Below are positions 24,601-34,242 of a stretch of DNA of 64,000 bases, in pieces; position 1 is the first letter of the stretch, and each line of letters starts with the position of its first letter. Location: positions 186,380,501 to 186,444,500 of the forward strand of contig NC_060210.1 of the NCBI RefSeq assembly GCF_021130785.1, given 5' to 3'. This DNA comes from Homalodisca vitripennis. Lineage: Eukaryota; Arthropoda; Insecta; Hemiptera; Cicadellidae. The translations under genes and the position numbers were made by a program. Below the pieces are notes generated by a model. That model was not told the origin of the DNA and searched no databases. It saw only the letters and a list, made by a program, of their open reading frames with translations.

Positions 24601-27600
24601 GTGGTACAGGTCATCCAAGAACCCGTTGTACAGAGAGCGAAGCTTTTCACCCAGTTGGTACATTCGGAATCGACCTCTCTGCGAACAAAACTCCATTCAT
24701 AAATATATTGAACTTTTAAAAAATAAACATCACCGAGTTTAGTAGAAATACAATACATTCCGTATGACTTTATTTCTGTTAGTACAGACCGAACCATTTA
24801 GCAAGAAGCGCGGCGCGGGGAGATAACTCGCCTCCCACCACCCGCAAATAGGAGCGCCCTCTTGTGGTTCGACGGAATACGACCGTTACGAAATCCACGT
24901 ACAAGTCCGCCCTGCAGTCACTTATTTTTGTTCTGACTGTACCACGTGCTTTTGCTTGGACTGGAGATTGGCTCGTGCGCATGCGCTGGCAGCGCTTAGA
25001 GGTGGTTGTGGGCCTGTAGCTCCAAAGAAACTGGAGACAATTTTTCTTGTCTAGACCGGAATAGGGTTAACAAAATTGAAATGGATTTCGGTTGCATGAA
25101 GGCAAAATTTCCCACAAACCCTTGTGCAGTGCTGCCAATTTGGGTACACTTCATTTGTTCGTTTCCCAGAAGTAATAAGTTATTTTTTTATAAACATAAC
25201 TTCATATATTAAAAGGCATATTTATTTATACGTTTAAAAATGTACACCAATAGGTGTTTATGACCATTACTATGCTAAAATGCAACAAGTAAATTTCATT
25301 TTGTTGATACACCAAGGGACAAATACGATGACAAAAGGTACCAAACGAAGACGCAAACATATTTTTATGAAGAGGCATGCTAAACGTAAATGATAAAAAA
25401 CGAAATTTGAAAATAACTAGTAGGCTACAGAATAGTTTTTTTATAGTTTGAACATTTTCTTAATACAGGAATATGAAACGCAATACTTTTATTCTGATTA
25501 CGTATATTTCTTGTTATAATCATTCTACAGACAACATGATTCCCAAGTATACAGACATGTCATTCTACAAAAGTAATCTTGAGTCACATGATATATATAT
25601 CTTATATATATAAAAATCTTGAGTCACGATGTATGTTGCCAATAAACTCCAAAACGACTGAACCAATTTCAATCAAATTTCACATGTATCCGTAATTTAG
25701 TCTAACTTAGAAGATAGGATAGTTATTATCTGAATTATTCTCTTATGTCGTGAATTATAAACGAATAAAATGAAGAAAAAGTTTTCAAAGCGCCTGCACA
25801 TTATAACCTGCAATTACGAGATAGATACGTATATTAAAAGGTGAAACACTATTTGAAGGCGCTAAGTTATGATGTATAATTGTCTAAACTAAATTTTTGG
25901 TTGAACTTAAAGGTTGAGTGGTAGACCACTTTGTAATAAAAATACATTATGCATGTACAATACATTTTTGACATATTTTCTTGATCGTGACATCAAGGTA
26001 AAATCTACATCGGGGTTGGAGATATAATTTACTTCAACCAGAAATGCTCATACGCGGGCAAAACTTACGAAAAAGCGTGCGAAGCCGCGGGAAAACAGCT
26101 AGTATGTATATATATCCTATAATATATACAGCCGCATGTGTAACTGACTGACTGACTCACTCACTCACTGACAGATATATACAAATTCTAACATAGTTCT
26201 AGAAGTGCTGGAAACTTGAAAATTTGGCATGCAGGTACCTTTCACAATATGACCCGGAGGAAAAAGTCTGAAAAACCGGACTTTTTTTTACTTTTAAACC
26301 CCTCAAAAAATTCGAGAAAATTCGCGCATTTTTCACCCCTGCAGGCATTTTTTTGTAAGCCCAATAGCGGGCGCGAAACCGTTAGAGCTAGCTCGGATCT
26401 GACGAAAAATTCATAATCAGGAATGAAGTGAACTACAAAAAAGGTCCAGTGACTTTTTGCTCTATCTTTCCATGGTTAAGCGACAAAACGCTCGAACATT
26501 TGAAATTCCAGAGATTTTTTCGATAAAAATAATGTTTCAAGCCCGATAGCGCCCGAACCGTTGGTCGTAGCTCAAATCTGATTGACCCATCAAATTAGAA
26601 AATTGCGCGATCTACAGAAAAGGTCCGGTGACTTTTTGCCCTATCTCCATTTGTTTGGCCGAAAAAACGTGATTATGTACAATTTTGTTGTAACTTTTTA
26701 CGTGAAACTTTTGTTTTTGGGGTCGATAGCGGCTTGGTCGGAGGTCAAATAAGACCAACGTTTTATTTAGGAAATAAGATGACCTACAAAAAAGGTCAAG
26801 TGACTTTTTACTATATTTCCATTAGTTTGACCGCAAAACGTGATTAAGTGAAAATATTGGACATTTTCGCCTAAAAATTTACATTCCGGGCTTGATAGCG
26901 GCTAAACGGTATTGGTCGTAACTCAAAAACAAGTTTTTAAACGGGGATTTAGGAAATCACGTGATCTACAAAAAAGGTTCAGTGACTTCGGGAGTTGGCT
27001 GAGCGTTAGTGAAGCTTCAATAGTAGATAGGGACAGAGTGTTTTTTTATTTAATTTTTATGAAATATTAATTCATTGTCAAAAAACTCTGGCGTGGAATG
27101 GTAATATCTAAAGTAATTTTAAACCCCCTTATCAACGTTTTTATTTCCATAAAAATTCTTCGTGCCCAGACACAAATTTACTAGAAAAAGTACACGCGTT
27201 CTTTAACCCCCGAGAACATAAACCGCCCCCTCCCGGGAATTTTCCTGGTTGATGAACTCCTGATAAAATTAAACCCCCCTGATCAACTTAATAATCGGAT
27301 AAAGGTAGTTTTAAATTTATTTACACTATATCTGTTTACACAACAGCTGACCAGTGCAGATTTTTATCCCAAGCGTTGTACCGACTAAACCATAGGTCGT
27401 AGATCAAAATCCGAGATCAGAGTCGAAAGATAAAATTAAATTTCCGACAAGAAAGCTCCAGTCACTTTTTCTCGTATCTCTAACGGTTAAGCCGCAAAAT
27501 GCCCTTGAAGTCAAAACTTTGGTTAAATCTGGAAAATTCGATAAAAATGGGTCTTCTTTTAACCCCAAGATCCCTAATCTGATGTTCAGACATAAACTTT

Positions 27601-30438
27601 CCCCGAATACCGCTAATCCAGTTTAACGAGTGAATACACCCCACATTAGAAATTTGGCTGAACGTTAGCTAAGCGTCAATAGTAGATAGAGACAAAGTGA
27701 ATTTTTATTATGTTTACAGACACAACACCTTCTAAAATAGACCCATGTGTCATTAACCCCCGGTAACATTAGCCCCCCCCGGAAATTTCCTAGTATAACC
27801 AGATAAACTCCTGATGCCTTAACCCCTGGGTAACATTTAAACACCCCCCCCGGGAATTTCCTAGCATGACCTCATGTCCGAATTTTACCAATCACCAAAT
27901 CACATTATCCCCGAATTTGCAAGCGTACATCATGGGGGCCTGGGGGCGTAGCCCCCAGCGAGCCGAAGGCGAGTATATATATATACAGTTTGACTGAGCC
28001 AAAATAAACATATATGTATATTAACGTGGACACAAACGTGTGGGGATTCCAACTAGGATAATGGTAAACGGTTATTCGCAATGGTAAATATGTAACATTT
28101 GTCTAGGAGGTAAGTGAAAATATACTGGTTAAGACTAACACTAACTTTATAGGGATTCACCAAGATTGTTGATAAAGTGTGGGAAAATATGTCAGTTAAC
28201 ACTTAAAAACATAACATTTATTTGACCTTTAAATAATTTGAAAAGTCTTAAGCAAAAATAATTTGTGAAAAATTTGGGTTTAAGCTAACAAGAAATAATA
28301 TTCCGTAGACTGAATTTATAAAATGTTAAAATCATGTTTTTGGCCGCTTAACTATTCCGTTCCGCATCATCCGTTTAAAACATGAAAATATCAAACCATA
28401 GTTACTGAAAGGATTTTGTCACAAGTATATTTCTGATTGATGTTTCCTACATTGCTTGCCAATTTCTTATATAACAACTTCTTGACGCCCTGTTACTTAA
28501 CAATGTTAACTTGCCAAAAAAATAATTTTCCAAATTTTTGGCGAAAGGAATGAACAATAGCGGAATAACACGAGGTCTTAGTTTACAACTGACTCAAATA
28601 TAAACTTACCGTTGTGAGTTGACCTCCTCCGTGTGGCCAAACCTTTCTGTCGTTCACTTGATACTCACTCGTGGGGTACGAGAAGACTGGAGCTCTACTT
28701 CCGTGTCGGCTAAACTATAACAATAGTGTATAGTATTACAAAATATTAGGTATGCAATAAAAAGTGTAAAATAAATTATCGGTTTAAAAATTTAAAATTG
28801 TATCTAATTATGCCAACACAAGCATTGTGAAGAAATTAAATTAAAATATTTAAGATAACAAGATGTTAATTTTTGAAAATATAAAAAAACCGCTTTAGCT
28901 TCTAGGGAAATCTGCGTTTGCTTTTCTTCAGCCTCAAAATCTATTCAGCCTCTCGGCTTATCAGTGATCCTTTCTTTTAAAGTTTTTGGAGTTAAGTCTC
29001 TCTATATAGGTCCTTCTGGCCACTTAAACCTCATAGCATTCCAGATTATCTCGGCTTATAAAATTTCCTCGCTACTCTTTGGAAGTTTGAGGCGCAATAT
29101 GGTCTCGCAGTTTAAAACCTCTTGTGTTAGAATCCAAAAGATGGAAGATTTTGGATTGTTGAATGTTAACGGCTACTACGATGTTTTACTATTTGGAAGG
29201 TTTTGGGCCTCCATGATATTCCAGCCTACATTATTTCCTGGACTCTGTAAATTCCGTAATAGTAGCCTATGAGACCTCCTCACCTACACATTCATGTAAT
29301 CTAATATAAATGATCGGGTTACCTAGCGTAATACCCGTTTATTATTGGAATTTATATAAAAGAGTTCTGCCACAGTCAAATTTTCATTGAAATTATTATT
29401 ATTCGTTACAATTGATTCGTGTACTGTTTACATTTTTACAAGTTTAACCATATCATTTAAAAATTTTCTGGTGAAGAACGAGACAGACAGTAGTTCTTAC
29501 GTCCAACAATCGTCAATTATTCGTGAACTTTAAATAAGACATTCAATTAAACATTGGGAAATCAAATAAACTAATAAGTTTCAGTAGAGATTTGTCTTAT
29601 CACTCTTTTAGTATTTACAGTATATGGTCCTTTTTAATTTATAAATAACAAAAGAGAGAACACATCAGAAAAGTTTCTGTTTTGTAGGTTTATATTAGCT
29701 TGTACCTTTTGAAAACTTATTCAAATATGAACAAAAAAAAAGAGGAATCCTCTTTAAACCTATGAAATTAACAGTACAATGCAAAGCTACATAAACAATA
29801 TAAAACTAGAACATATTTAGTTACTTGTGTTATGAAAAACATGGGATAAACAGTAATAGTAGTAAAGTCTTATGGCTTTAACACAGTCGAATCGTATTCA
29901 TCGTTTTAATTGCTTGTGATAACTACATTACATTCACTCTGTTAAGTTTCTTCTAATTAGATCATTATAAGTAATCTACGTGTATGCTAATAAACATTAT
30001 AATTTACAATTACAAATATTTTACCATAAACGTAAAATATTGTTCATTAATATTGTTAAGTCCGATTCTTTTAAGGAAAATTGACATAACACTAAACGCT
30101 ATAATAGTTCTTTAATAATGGACTTTTGAATAGAGAGCATATTTTGAATTTCGATCTCTTAAACCACAGCTTGAAGTTTTGGCACCTTACTTAAATTAGA
30201 AATACTTTGTCTAGTCTACAATTTAACCTAAGTAGAGACATGAGAGATCAAAACTTACAACAGCGACAAACTGCAACGTTGAGACAGTCCTGGATCCAGA
30301 CCGCTGGTTTCCAGTTGGGGTAGAATTAGCACTGCAGGACATATTATATAAATAGCATTGTTGATCACCAGCAAAGAGATACACGATCACCAGAACTGCC
30401 AGAGTTACACCGGATAAGTAATATAAATAGGTCGACAT
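15522..30438 (-). CDS. Gene B: histidine acid phosphatase, complete (7 exons, 416 aa)
   Basis: Complete clade-2 histidine acid phosphatase. Exons: 30259-30438, 28610-28714, 24439-24678, 23772-23999, 22145-22271, 19224-19444, 15522-15671; total 1251 nt including TGA. Introns 1-4 are phase 0, intron 5 phase 1, intron 6 phase 0. Motifs: hydrophobic N-terminus (about residues 8-23), RHGSRAP (R63, H64, R67), R134, and GHDFT (H324, D325; proton donor region). There is a Cys-containing C-terminal tail (IPGCDYPC) and several N-x-S/T sites. No C-terminal membrane helix is seen, so a secreted, lysosomal or N-terminally anchored enzyme is likely. Length fits the family (about 380-430 aa). No stops or frameshifts were found. 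Physiological substrate unknown. Confidence 0.92.
16050..16290. repeat. Minisatellite, 3 copies of about 76 bp
   Basis: Units start near 16055, 16132 and 16208 (spacing 77 and 76). Each has ATGCTAC, GTAACAGG-type, AGGAACGTAA-type and CACGTTACTTTGTAATAGGT segments. Confidence 0.85.
17920..18090. repeat. Dispersed repeat family R1, copy 3 (short)
   Basis: TTTGTTCACTTAGAAC, AAGGACCTTGACGCTGCT and CCATGAGAAAGAATTTAGGG match copies at 63746-64000 and 22626-23030. Interrupted by a run of ten G at 18020-18029. Confidence 0.5.
19224..19444 (-). CDS. Gene B exon 6 (HD catalytic motif)
   Basis: 221 nt; the first two bases complete a glycine codon from exon 5. It encodes ELFEEAVRF, then YLYVGHDFTIVGLQRILGL with the HD pair (H324, D325), then ALILELH. 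Donor AAG|GTGAGA, phase 0. Confidence 0.92.
19445..22144. other. Gene B intron 5
   Basis: 2.7 kb with inverted-repeat element M1 (20175-20518). Minus-strand frames around 21050-21790 look slightly protein-like but match no family I know and are broken. Confidence 0.55.
20175..20518. mobile_element. MITE-like element M1 with ~95-bp terminal inverted repeats
   Basis: The left end (about 20175-20270) and right end (about 20424-20518) are imperfect inverted copies. Both read inward TTTCGGACATTT, GTTACAAAAGGTATAA, GAGGATTG and GTCAGGTGGGGGAGG. Total about 345 bp, no coding capacity. Target-site duplication not clear. Confidence 0.7.
22145..22271 (-). CDS. Gene B exon 5
   Basis: 42 codons plus one base (phase 1 end). 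Acceptor TTCTACAG; donor GCAG|GTAATA. It encodes KMEGLKLPSWV, IYPQPIT and LRLMAG, matching the helix before the HD domain in the family. A later possible donor was rejected because it does not restore the frame of exon 6. Confidence 0.9.
22272..23771. other. Gene B intron 4
   Basis: 1.5 kb; aligns with the first 1.36 kb of the window (gene A intron 4). Holds R1 copy 2. Confidence 0.65.
22626..23030. repeat. Dispersed repeat family R1, copy 2
   Basis: Same family and same intron position as 134-520, with TAGGCTAGCAACAGCTCTTA and GGAGTCCCACCAAATCC. It was therefore present before genes A and B split. Confidence 0.6.
23772..23999 (-). CDS. Gene B exon 4
   Basis: Seventy-six codons, acceptor TTTTCAG, donor CCG|GTAAGT. 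Cap-domain helices ending LWESIVNP. About 95% identical to gene A exon 4 at DNA level over its last ~200 bp, while neighbouring intron DNA is clearly more diverged. Confidence 0.92.
24439..24678 (-). CDS. Gene B exon 3
   Basis: Eighty codons, acceptor TCGCAG, donor TTG|GTAATT. It encodes FRMYQLGEKLR, then YSTHVDRCFDSAQ with the conserved arginine, then PWQPIRILY. Same length as exon 3 of genes A and C. Confidence 0.92.
24781..25040. repeat. GC-rich repeat R2, copy 3
   Basis: Starts GTACAGACCGAACCATTTAG like 2370-2640 and ends GTGGGCCTGTAGCTCCAAAG. Same position in the duplicated intron, so older than the duplication. Confidence 0.55.
25600..26102 (+). mobile_element. Non-autonomous Helitron
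   Basis: It begins with TC after an A (25599|25600) and ends CTAG before a T (26102|26103), fitting Helitron insertion between A and T. The 3' end GTGCGAAGCCGCGGGAAAAC then AGCTAG is the usual insect form. About 500 bp, no Rep/helicase coding. Absent from gene A. Confidence 0.72.
26132..27978. mobile_element. Unclassified 1.85-kb element with ~175-bp internal repeats
   Basis: Starts GCATGTGTAACTGACTGACT after ATATATACAG (26122-26131). It ends after a hairpin CTGGGGGC-GTA-GCCCCCAG (about 27938-27957) and AGCGAGCCGAAGGCGAG, before a second ATATATACAG (27979-27988). It contains four or five diverged units of about 175 bp: GGTCCAGTGACTTTTT-type at about 26440, 26617, 26790, 26970 and 27450, each preceded by GATAGCG...GGTCGTAGCTCAAA. 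A larger repeat (GGCTGAGCGTTAGTGAAG) recurs at about 27000 and 27655. No coding frame. Absent from gene A. Confidence 0.6.
28610..28714 (-). CDS. Gene B exon 2 (RHG catalytic motif)
   Basis: Thirty-five codons with FSRHGSRAP, containing the catalytic histidine. Acceptor TATAG and donor ACG|GTAAG; phase 0 on both sides. It is separated from exon 3 by a 3.9-kb intron swollen by mobile elements. Confidence 0.92.
28715..30258. other. Gene B intron 1
   Basis: 1.5 kb, homologous to gene A intron 1. No gene seen. Confidence 0.6.
30259..30438 (-). CDS. Gene B exon 1 (signal/anchor segment)
   Basis: Sixty codons from MSTYLYYLSGVTLAV to LQFVAV, donor GTT|GTAAGT. The hydrophobic stretch at residues 8-23 matches gene A. 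Start and length are the same in both paralogues, which supports the chosen Met. Confidence 0.9.
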
Positions 30439-30990
30439 CGTCTCTTCACCACCTCTGACACTTATGGCACGTCAAGTGTACACGAAAGACAAAAGTACTA
30501 AGTCTCACAAATTCTCACACAATCAGAAAGTTCAAGTAAAGTAACACAGTCGTATTGTACAAACTTTTAAACTACATTGAAACATTAAATGTAATCGTGT
30601 ACCAGAACTCTTTGAAGGGACAACACAATACTGTTTTGTTATCGGTTGAATTCATTTTATCGTAAGGTCATGTCGTTTCGCTTGTTAAATTGTACTAATT
30701 AATTTGGTGTGAAATCCATGGGTTTAATTAGGATGTTGTGTGTGATAAAATTTATGCCCGCATTGAATTTGATTTTGTAAACGATTCTAGAAAAAAAAAA
30801 CCACCGTATCTGTATTTATCAGTTCATATTGGACTGGTTGACCATGCTACATGTGTTAAAGGACACATACTACTATATTTGATGAGGGACAAATTTCATC
30901 AAAATGAGAACCATTATTTTGCCTTGTCATCAATATTAATTAAAAAAAAAACCATTATAATATTATGGCAATATAATTGGTCAGGGAGTT
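30439..30990 (-). promoter_or_regulatory. Gene B upstream region, conserved with gene A
   Basis: Aligns with 5332-5910 upstream of gene A, including GACACTTATGGCACGTCAA just before the start codon and the AAGGTCATGTCG block about 224 bp upstream of the ATG. Shared ancestry by duplication is certain; regulatory function is inference. Confidence 0.45.
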
Positions 30991-33149
30991 TTATGAAAAG
31001 AATTTGTTCCAATGAAGTGTAAATAAATGCTATAAGACAGTGTTGAATTATTATCGGAATTTTAAAATATAATAAGTGTTAGAAAATGTAGTGTTAGTGA
31101 AAGTAAGCTGTTTGGTTGCTAAACCGAAATGAAAGGAAAGATAAATGGTATAATATTCTATAAGTTTAGCTTTTTTCCCCTGAACAGCATTATTTTATAG
31201 CTTGACCAAATAGTACTTTACATAATATAGTATAGGTTCATAAAATCAGAAAATATGGTGGAGTTTCATCATATTTAAAGAGATAAATAACAATATGCTA
31301 TCCAATACGGTCTTGTACGTTTTTTTATAATATTTATACTTTTACTTGCATTTAGCTACGTATTTTCATGGTTTTGGAACAAATAAATAAAATAAATAGT
31401 TATAATAAATAGTGTACCGAACTTTAGACTCATCTGAAAATAAAGAAACATTCGACATAACCCTTTATGATTGTATTTGAAGTTTGCAGAAATGAATCTT
31501 AGGAGTTCAAAGTAAGGAGATTTTTACCAAAAAGTAAATTTGACTTGGTGACCCATCAACTTGCATCCCCAAGGTAGATTCCTCACCCTTTGCGCTTATG
31601 TCGGTTGCATGGAGTTATATGAATCAAGCCGCTGTTCTTGTTATCACTTTATATTCAAACCCTGGCCCACTGATCTGCAAGCATCATCATTATCGATAGG
31701 TCAAGGCTATTACATTAGGTAACTAGCACAAAGATTTTATTTTGTGTTTTGTGTTAACATATAATTGTTGGCTAGATGATGGAATAGTAAAAAATAGTAA
31801 GTTACTTCTGATGCTAATTATTTTATATAATGTCGTGTGTAATTAATAGCGTTTGAGCGCTAAACAGGAAGATCGCTAGCCAGCTCTAGGCTACAACTGA
31901 GGCTCTGTTTAAGATGGGGCAAAAGTATAAAAGTGTCTGAAATCCATTAAAGATTCACTACAGCAACCTTGATATTAGTGCCTCATTCGTAAATCACTTG
32001 TAAAAAATACGATTATTGGGTAATAATAATTGGTTCTAATTTATGTTCTCTATAGACTTTCTCGTAAGAAATTCCACATTGAATATAAATTATAAACCAT
32101 TAGTACTCACAGACAGTTGTATTTTTACAGTTTTTTACAATAAATTTATGGATCTTAAACATATCACAGTTTCAACTTTAATCACATAATAAAATTGAAT
32201 TCTCAAATGCTCGGTAGCCAGCTCTCTTAATTTGGTACTCAAATAACTGAATACCTACAAATAATAACCTTATTGGTTATATCTAAATGATGTGAAAAAA
32301 TCAAACTTTACCAAACAATGGTAGGTCGTTTTTTCCAAAAACATCAGGCTTTCCCTTAGAGCTTCGGTATTTTTTTCCGTAACCCAAGGAGCAAGAACTG
32401 GAATATTTACTGATCTGTTCAGTTATCTATTGGTTATATTAAAATAAAAGGTGGTCACATAGAGGCAAAGGTGCAATCACAAAATAAGCGAGGTAAATGT
32501 TTTGTGAATGACTAGTACAGCACCGGTCGCTCGCACAGAAAACATTGCCTAATTGTACTACCTACCGGTTACCGTCTCTATTATCAGTCCTACAAACATA
32601 GCCATATGAGAGTAGGATTATATTATCCTATTCAAGGATAAAGTTACAAATACAAACAATTTGGATTGGATCAGGTGATTTTTAGGAGGGGGGGGGGATA
32701 ATCAAATGCACTTTTGGCGTGAGGCCCACGCATTTTTGGGATTTAGAGCACTTAGTCCCAGCCGCACTCTTTATTTCATATAGTTTTCATAGAGTTGGGA
32801 ATGCCTTGGCAGCTATAAACTCTTTTACTGTATCATAAGTTTAATCTTAACTTCATATAACTTAATTCAGACAGGGATATGGACATTATAAGTTTTTGAG
32901 TGTAATTCAGTTTTAATACCTTGAATCACACATTTAACAAGCTTTTTTGAAATGCTACTTAAAATCTATAAATTCAGGTTCTATAAAATACAATCTATAA
33001 AATACAAGACGAAAAGAATAATTATTATATCAAACTAACATTTGTACATTTTAAACAGGCGGATTTGCAAATTTAAAATAAAAACAATATTATTTTTTAT
33101 GTTAACAAATTGTAAGCTGATTGATAAAGTGAAAAACATAGCCGATTAT

Positions 33150-33203
<54 letters not shown>

Positions 33204-33237
33204 ATAATAATTTACACACACACACACACACACACAC
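33150..33237. repeat. Compound (CA)n-(TA)n-(CA)n microsatellite
   Basis: CA repeats at about 33150-33160, TA repeats to about 33198, a short AT-rich gap, then CA repeats at about 33213-33237. Confidence 0.9.
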
Positions 33238-33410
33238 AAATATGCTCCGCCGGGACTTGAATTATTTGATTTATATATATTTTGATTCAATGTTGATTGA
33301 AATTAAATAAGGCTATTGCCATTTATACAATTTAACGTAAATAAGATCATATGTTAGTTTGCTTATTTAAACGCATATGTGACAGATATGGCCAAATACA
33401 AAAATAATTG
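33238..33410. mobile_element. Headless SINE copy joined to an inverted tRNA-end fragment
   Basis: 33243-33262 (TGCTCCGCCGGGACTTGAAT) is the reverse complement of the tRNA-like 3' end seen at about 33477-33496. It is followed by a forward body (GATTCAATGTTGATTG ... GACAGATATGGCCAAATAC) matching 33511-33657 but lacking about 27 bases. Confidence 0.6.
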
Positions 33411-33427
33411 AATCGGAAAAAGTAAGC

Positions 33428-33656
33428 GCTCTGTGGTGTAATGGTAGCACATTCACCCGGCAAGTGAGAGATCCGGGTTCGACTCCCGGCGGAGCAAGTA
33501 CTTTTTGTGATTCAATGTTAATTGAAATAAAATAAGGCTATTGCCATTTATACAATTTAATGTAAATAAAAGTCGTTTGACAGGTATTTCGTCTTCCGAT
33601 CATATGTTAGTTTGCTTATTTAAACGCATATGTGACAGATATGGCCAAATACAAAA

Positions 33657-33658
<2 letters not shown>
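33428..33658 (+). mobile_element. tRNA-headed SINE
   Basis: The head at 33428-33496 has a 7-bp acceptor stem, A box TGGTGTAATGG and B box GGTTCGACTCC, so it can be transcribed by RNA polymerase III. The body (about 33500-33658) is shared with the upstream headless copy, and the tail runs into an (AT)n tract. The anticodon loop CCGGCAA lacks the U33 expected in a working tRNA. Confidence 0.75.

Positions 33659-33721
<63 letters not shown>
33659..33721. repeat. (AT)n microsatellite
   Basis: About 63 bases of uninterrupted AT repeat directly after the SINE body; possibly expanded from the SINE tail. Confidence 0.95.
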
Positions 33722-33723
<2 letters not shown>

Positions 33724-33964
33724 ATTTTAAGTTAAAATCAAAGCAACATATTGTTGAATTGTGAGTGAACAATTTTGTTTCAGAAGAATTAGTTCTTAAT
33801 GCGTATATTAGTAAAATAAAAACATGTACTATTTAGATCAATTTCTTAAATTTTTATATAATAATATCGAAATTTTACCAAACATTTTTAGAATATTATT
33901 GCAATCACGGTGATTCTTTAACTTTGTAACTTATATTATGGGGCAAAACGTATAAATATATTAA

Positions 33965-33970
33965 TTTATT
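33965..33970 (-). terminator. Candidate polyadenylation signal of gene C
   Basis: AATAAA on the minus strand about 115 bases past the gene C stop. A second AATAAA overlaps the stop codon itself (34080-34085), which would leave almost no 3' UTR, so the distal one is preferred. Confidence 0.35.
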
Positions 33971-34083
33971 TACTCAAAATTGTATATATTAATGTATATT
34001 GAAAACTGACATAGCCCGGTAGAATTAATTGATATATGTCATGAAATTCTAATTTAATGAAACAACATTTTTATGTCTTTTTA

Positions 34084-34242
34084 TTAGTTGGCTATAATTT
34101 TACACTCCTTATCCCAGTCTGTGATGTTGTAGTATTTCTCAGTGATGTTCATCAACAGATGAAAGTCACAGGGAGAGTCACAGCCGGGGATGTTGATGTC
34201 TAGGGGTTCCAAGTCTGGAGAGGCTCCGTCTATGTACGATAC
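34084..34242 (-). CDS. Gene C exon 7 (C-terminus)
   Basis: 52 codons plus TAA, acceptor CTCAG. It encodes VSYIDGASPDLEPLDINIPG, then CDSPC and ITDWDKEC, closely matching gene B exon 7. Phase 0 fits the exon 6 donor 20.5 kb away. Confidence 0.88.
   Translation of the reverse strand, partial: VSYIDGASPDLEPLDINIPGCDSPCDFHLLMNITEKYYNITDWDKECKIIAN

Larger units (their letters stand above)
24679..28609. other. Gene B intron 2, enlarged by insertions
   Basis: 3.9 kb against 1.2 kb in gene A. Holds R2 (24781-25040), a Helitron (25600-26102) and the 1.85-kb element (26132-27978). The outer parts align with gene A intron 2. Confidence 0.7.
30991..33964. other. Intergenic DNA between genes B and C
   Basis: AT-rich. 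31.0-33.1 kb shows nothing I recognise except a run of ten G at about 32687. From 33150 it holds microsatellites and a SINE. Confidence 0.55.

Noticed and set aside
33428..33496. Functional tRNA gene
   Set aside because: The fold and A/B boxes are good, but the anticodon loop lacks U33, and the head continues into a body that is repeated next door, so it is a SINE head.
33042..33735. Open frames rich in alternating Tyr-Ile or Val-Cys
   Set aside because: Translations of TA and CA microsatellites.
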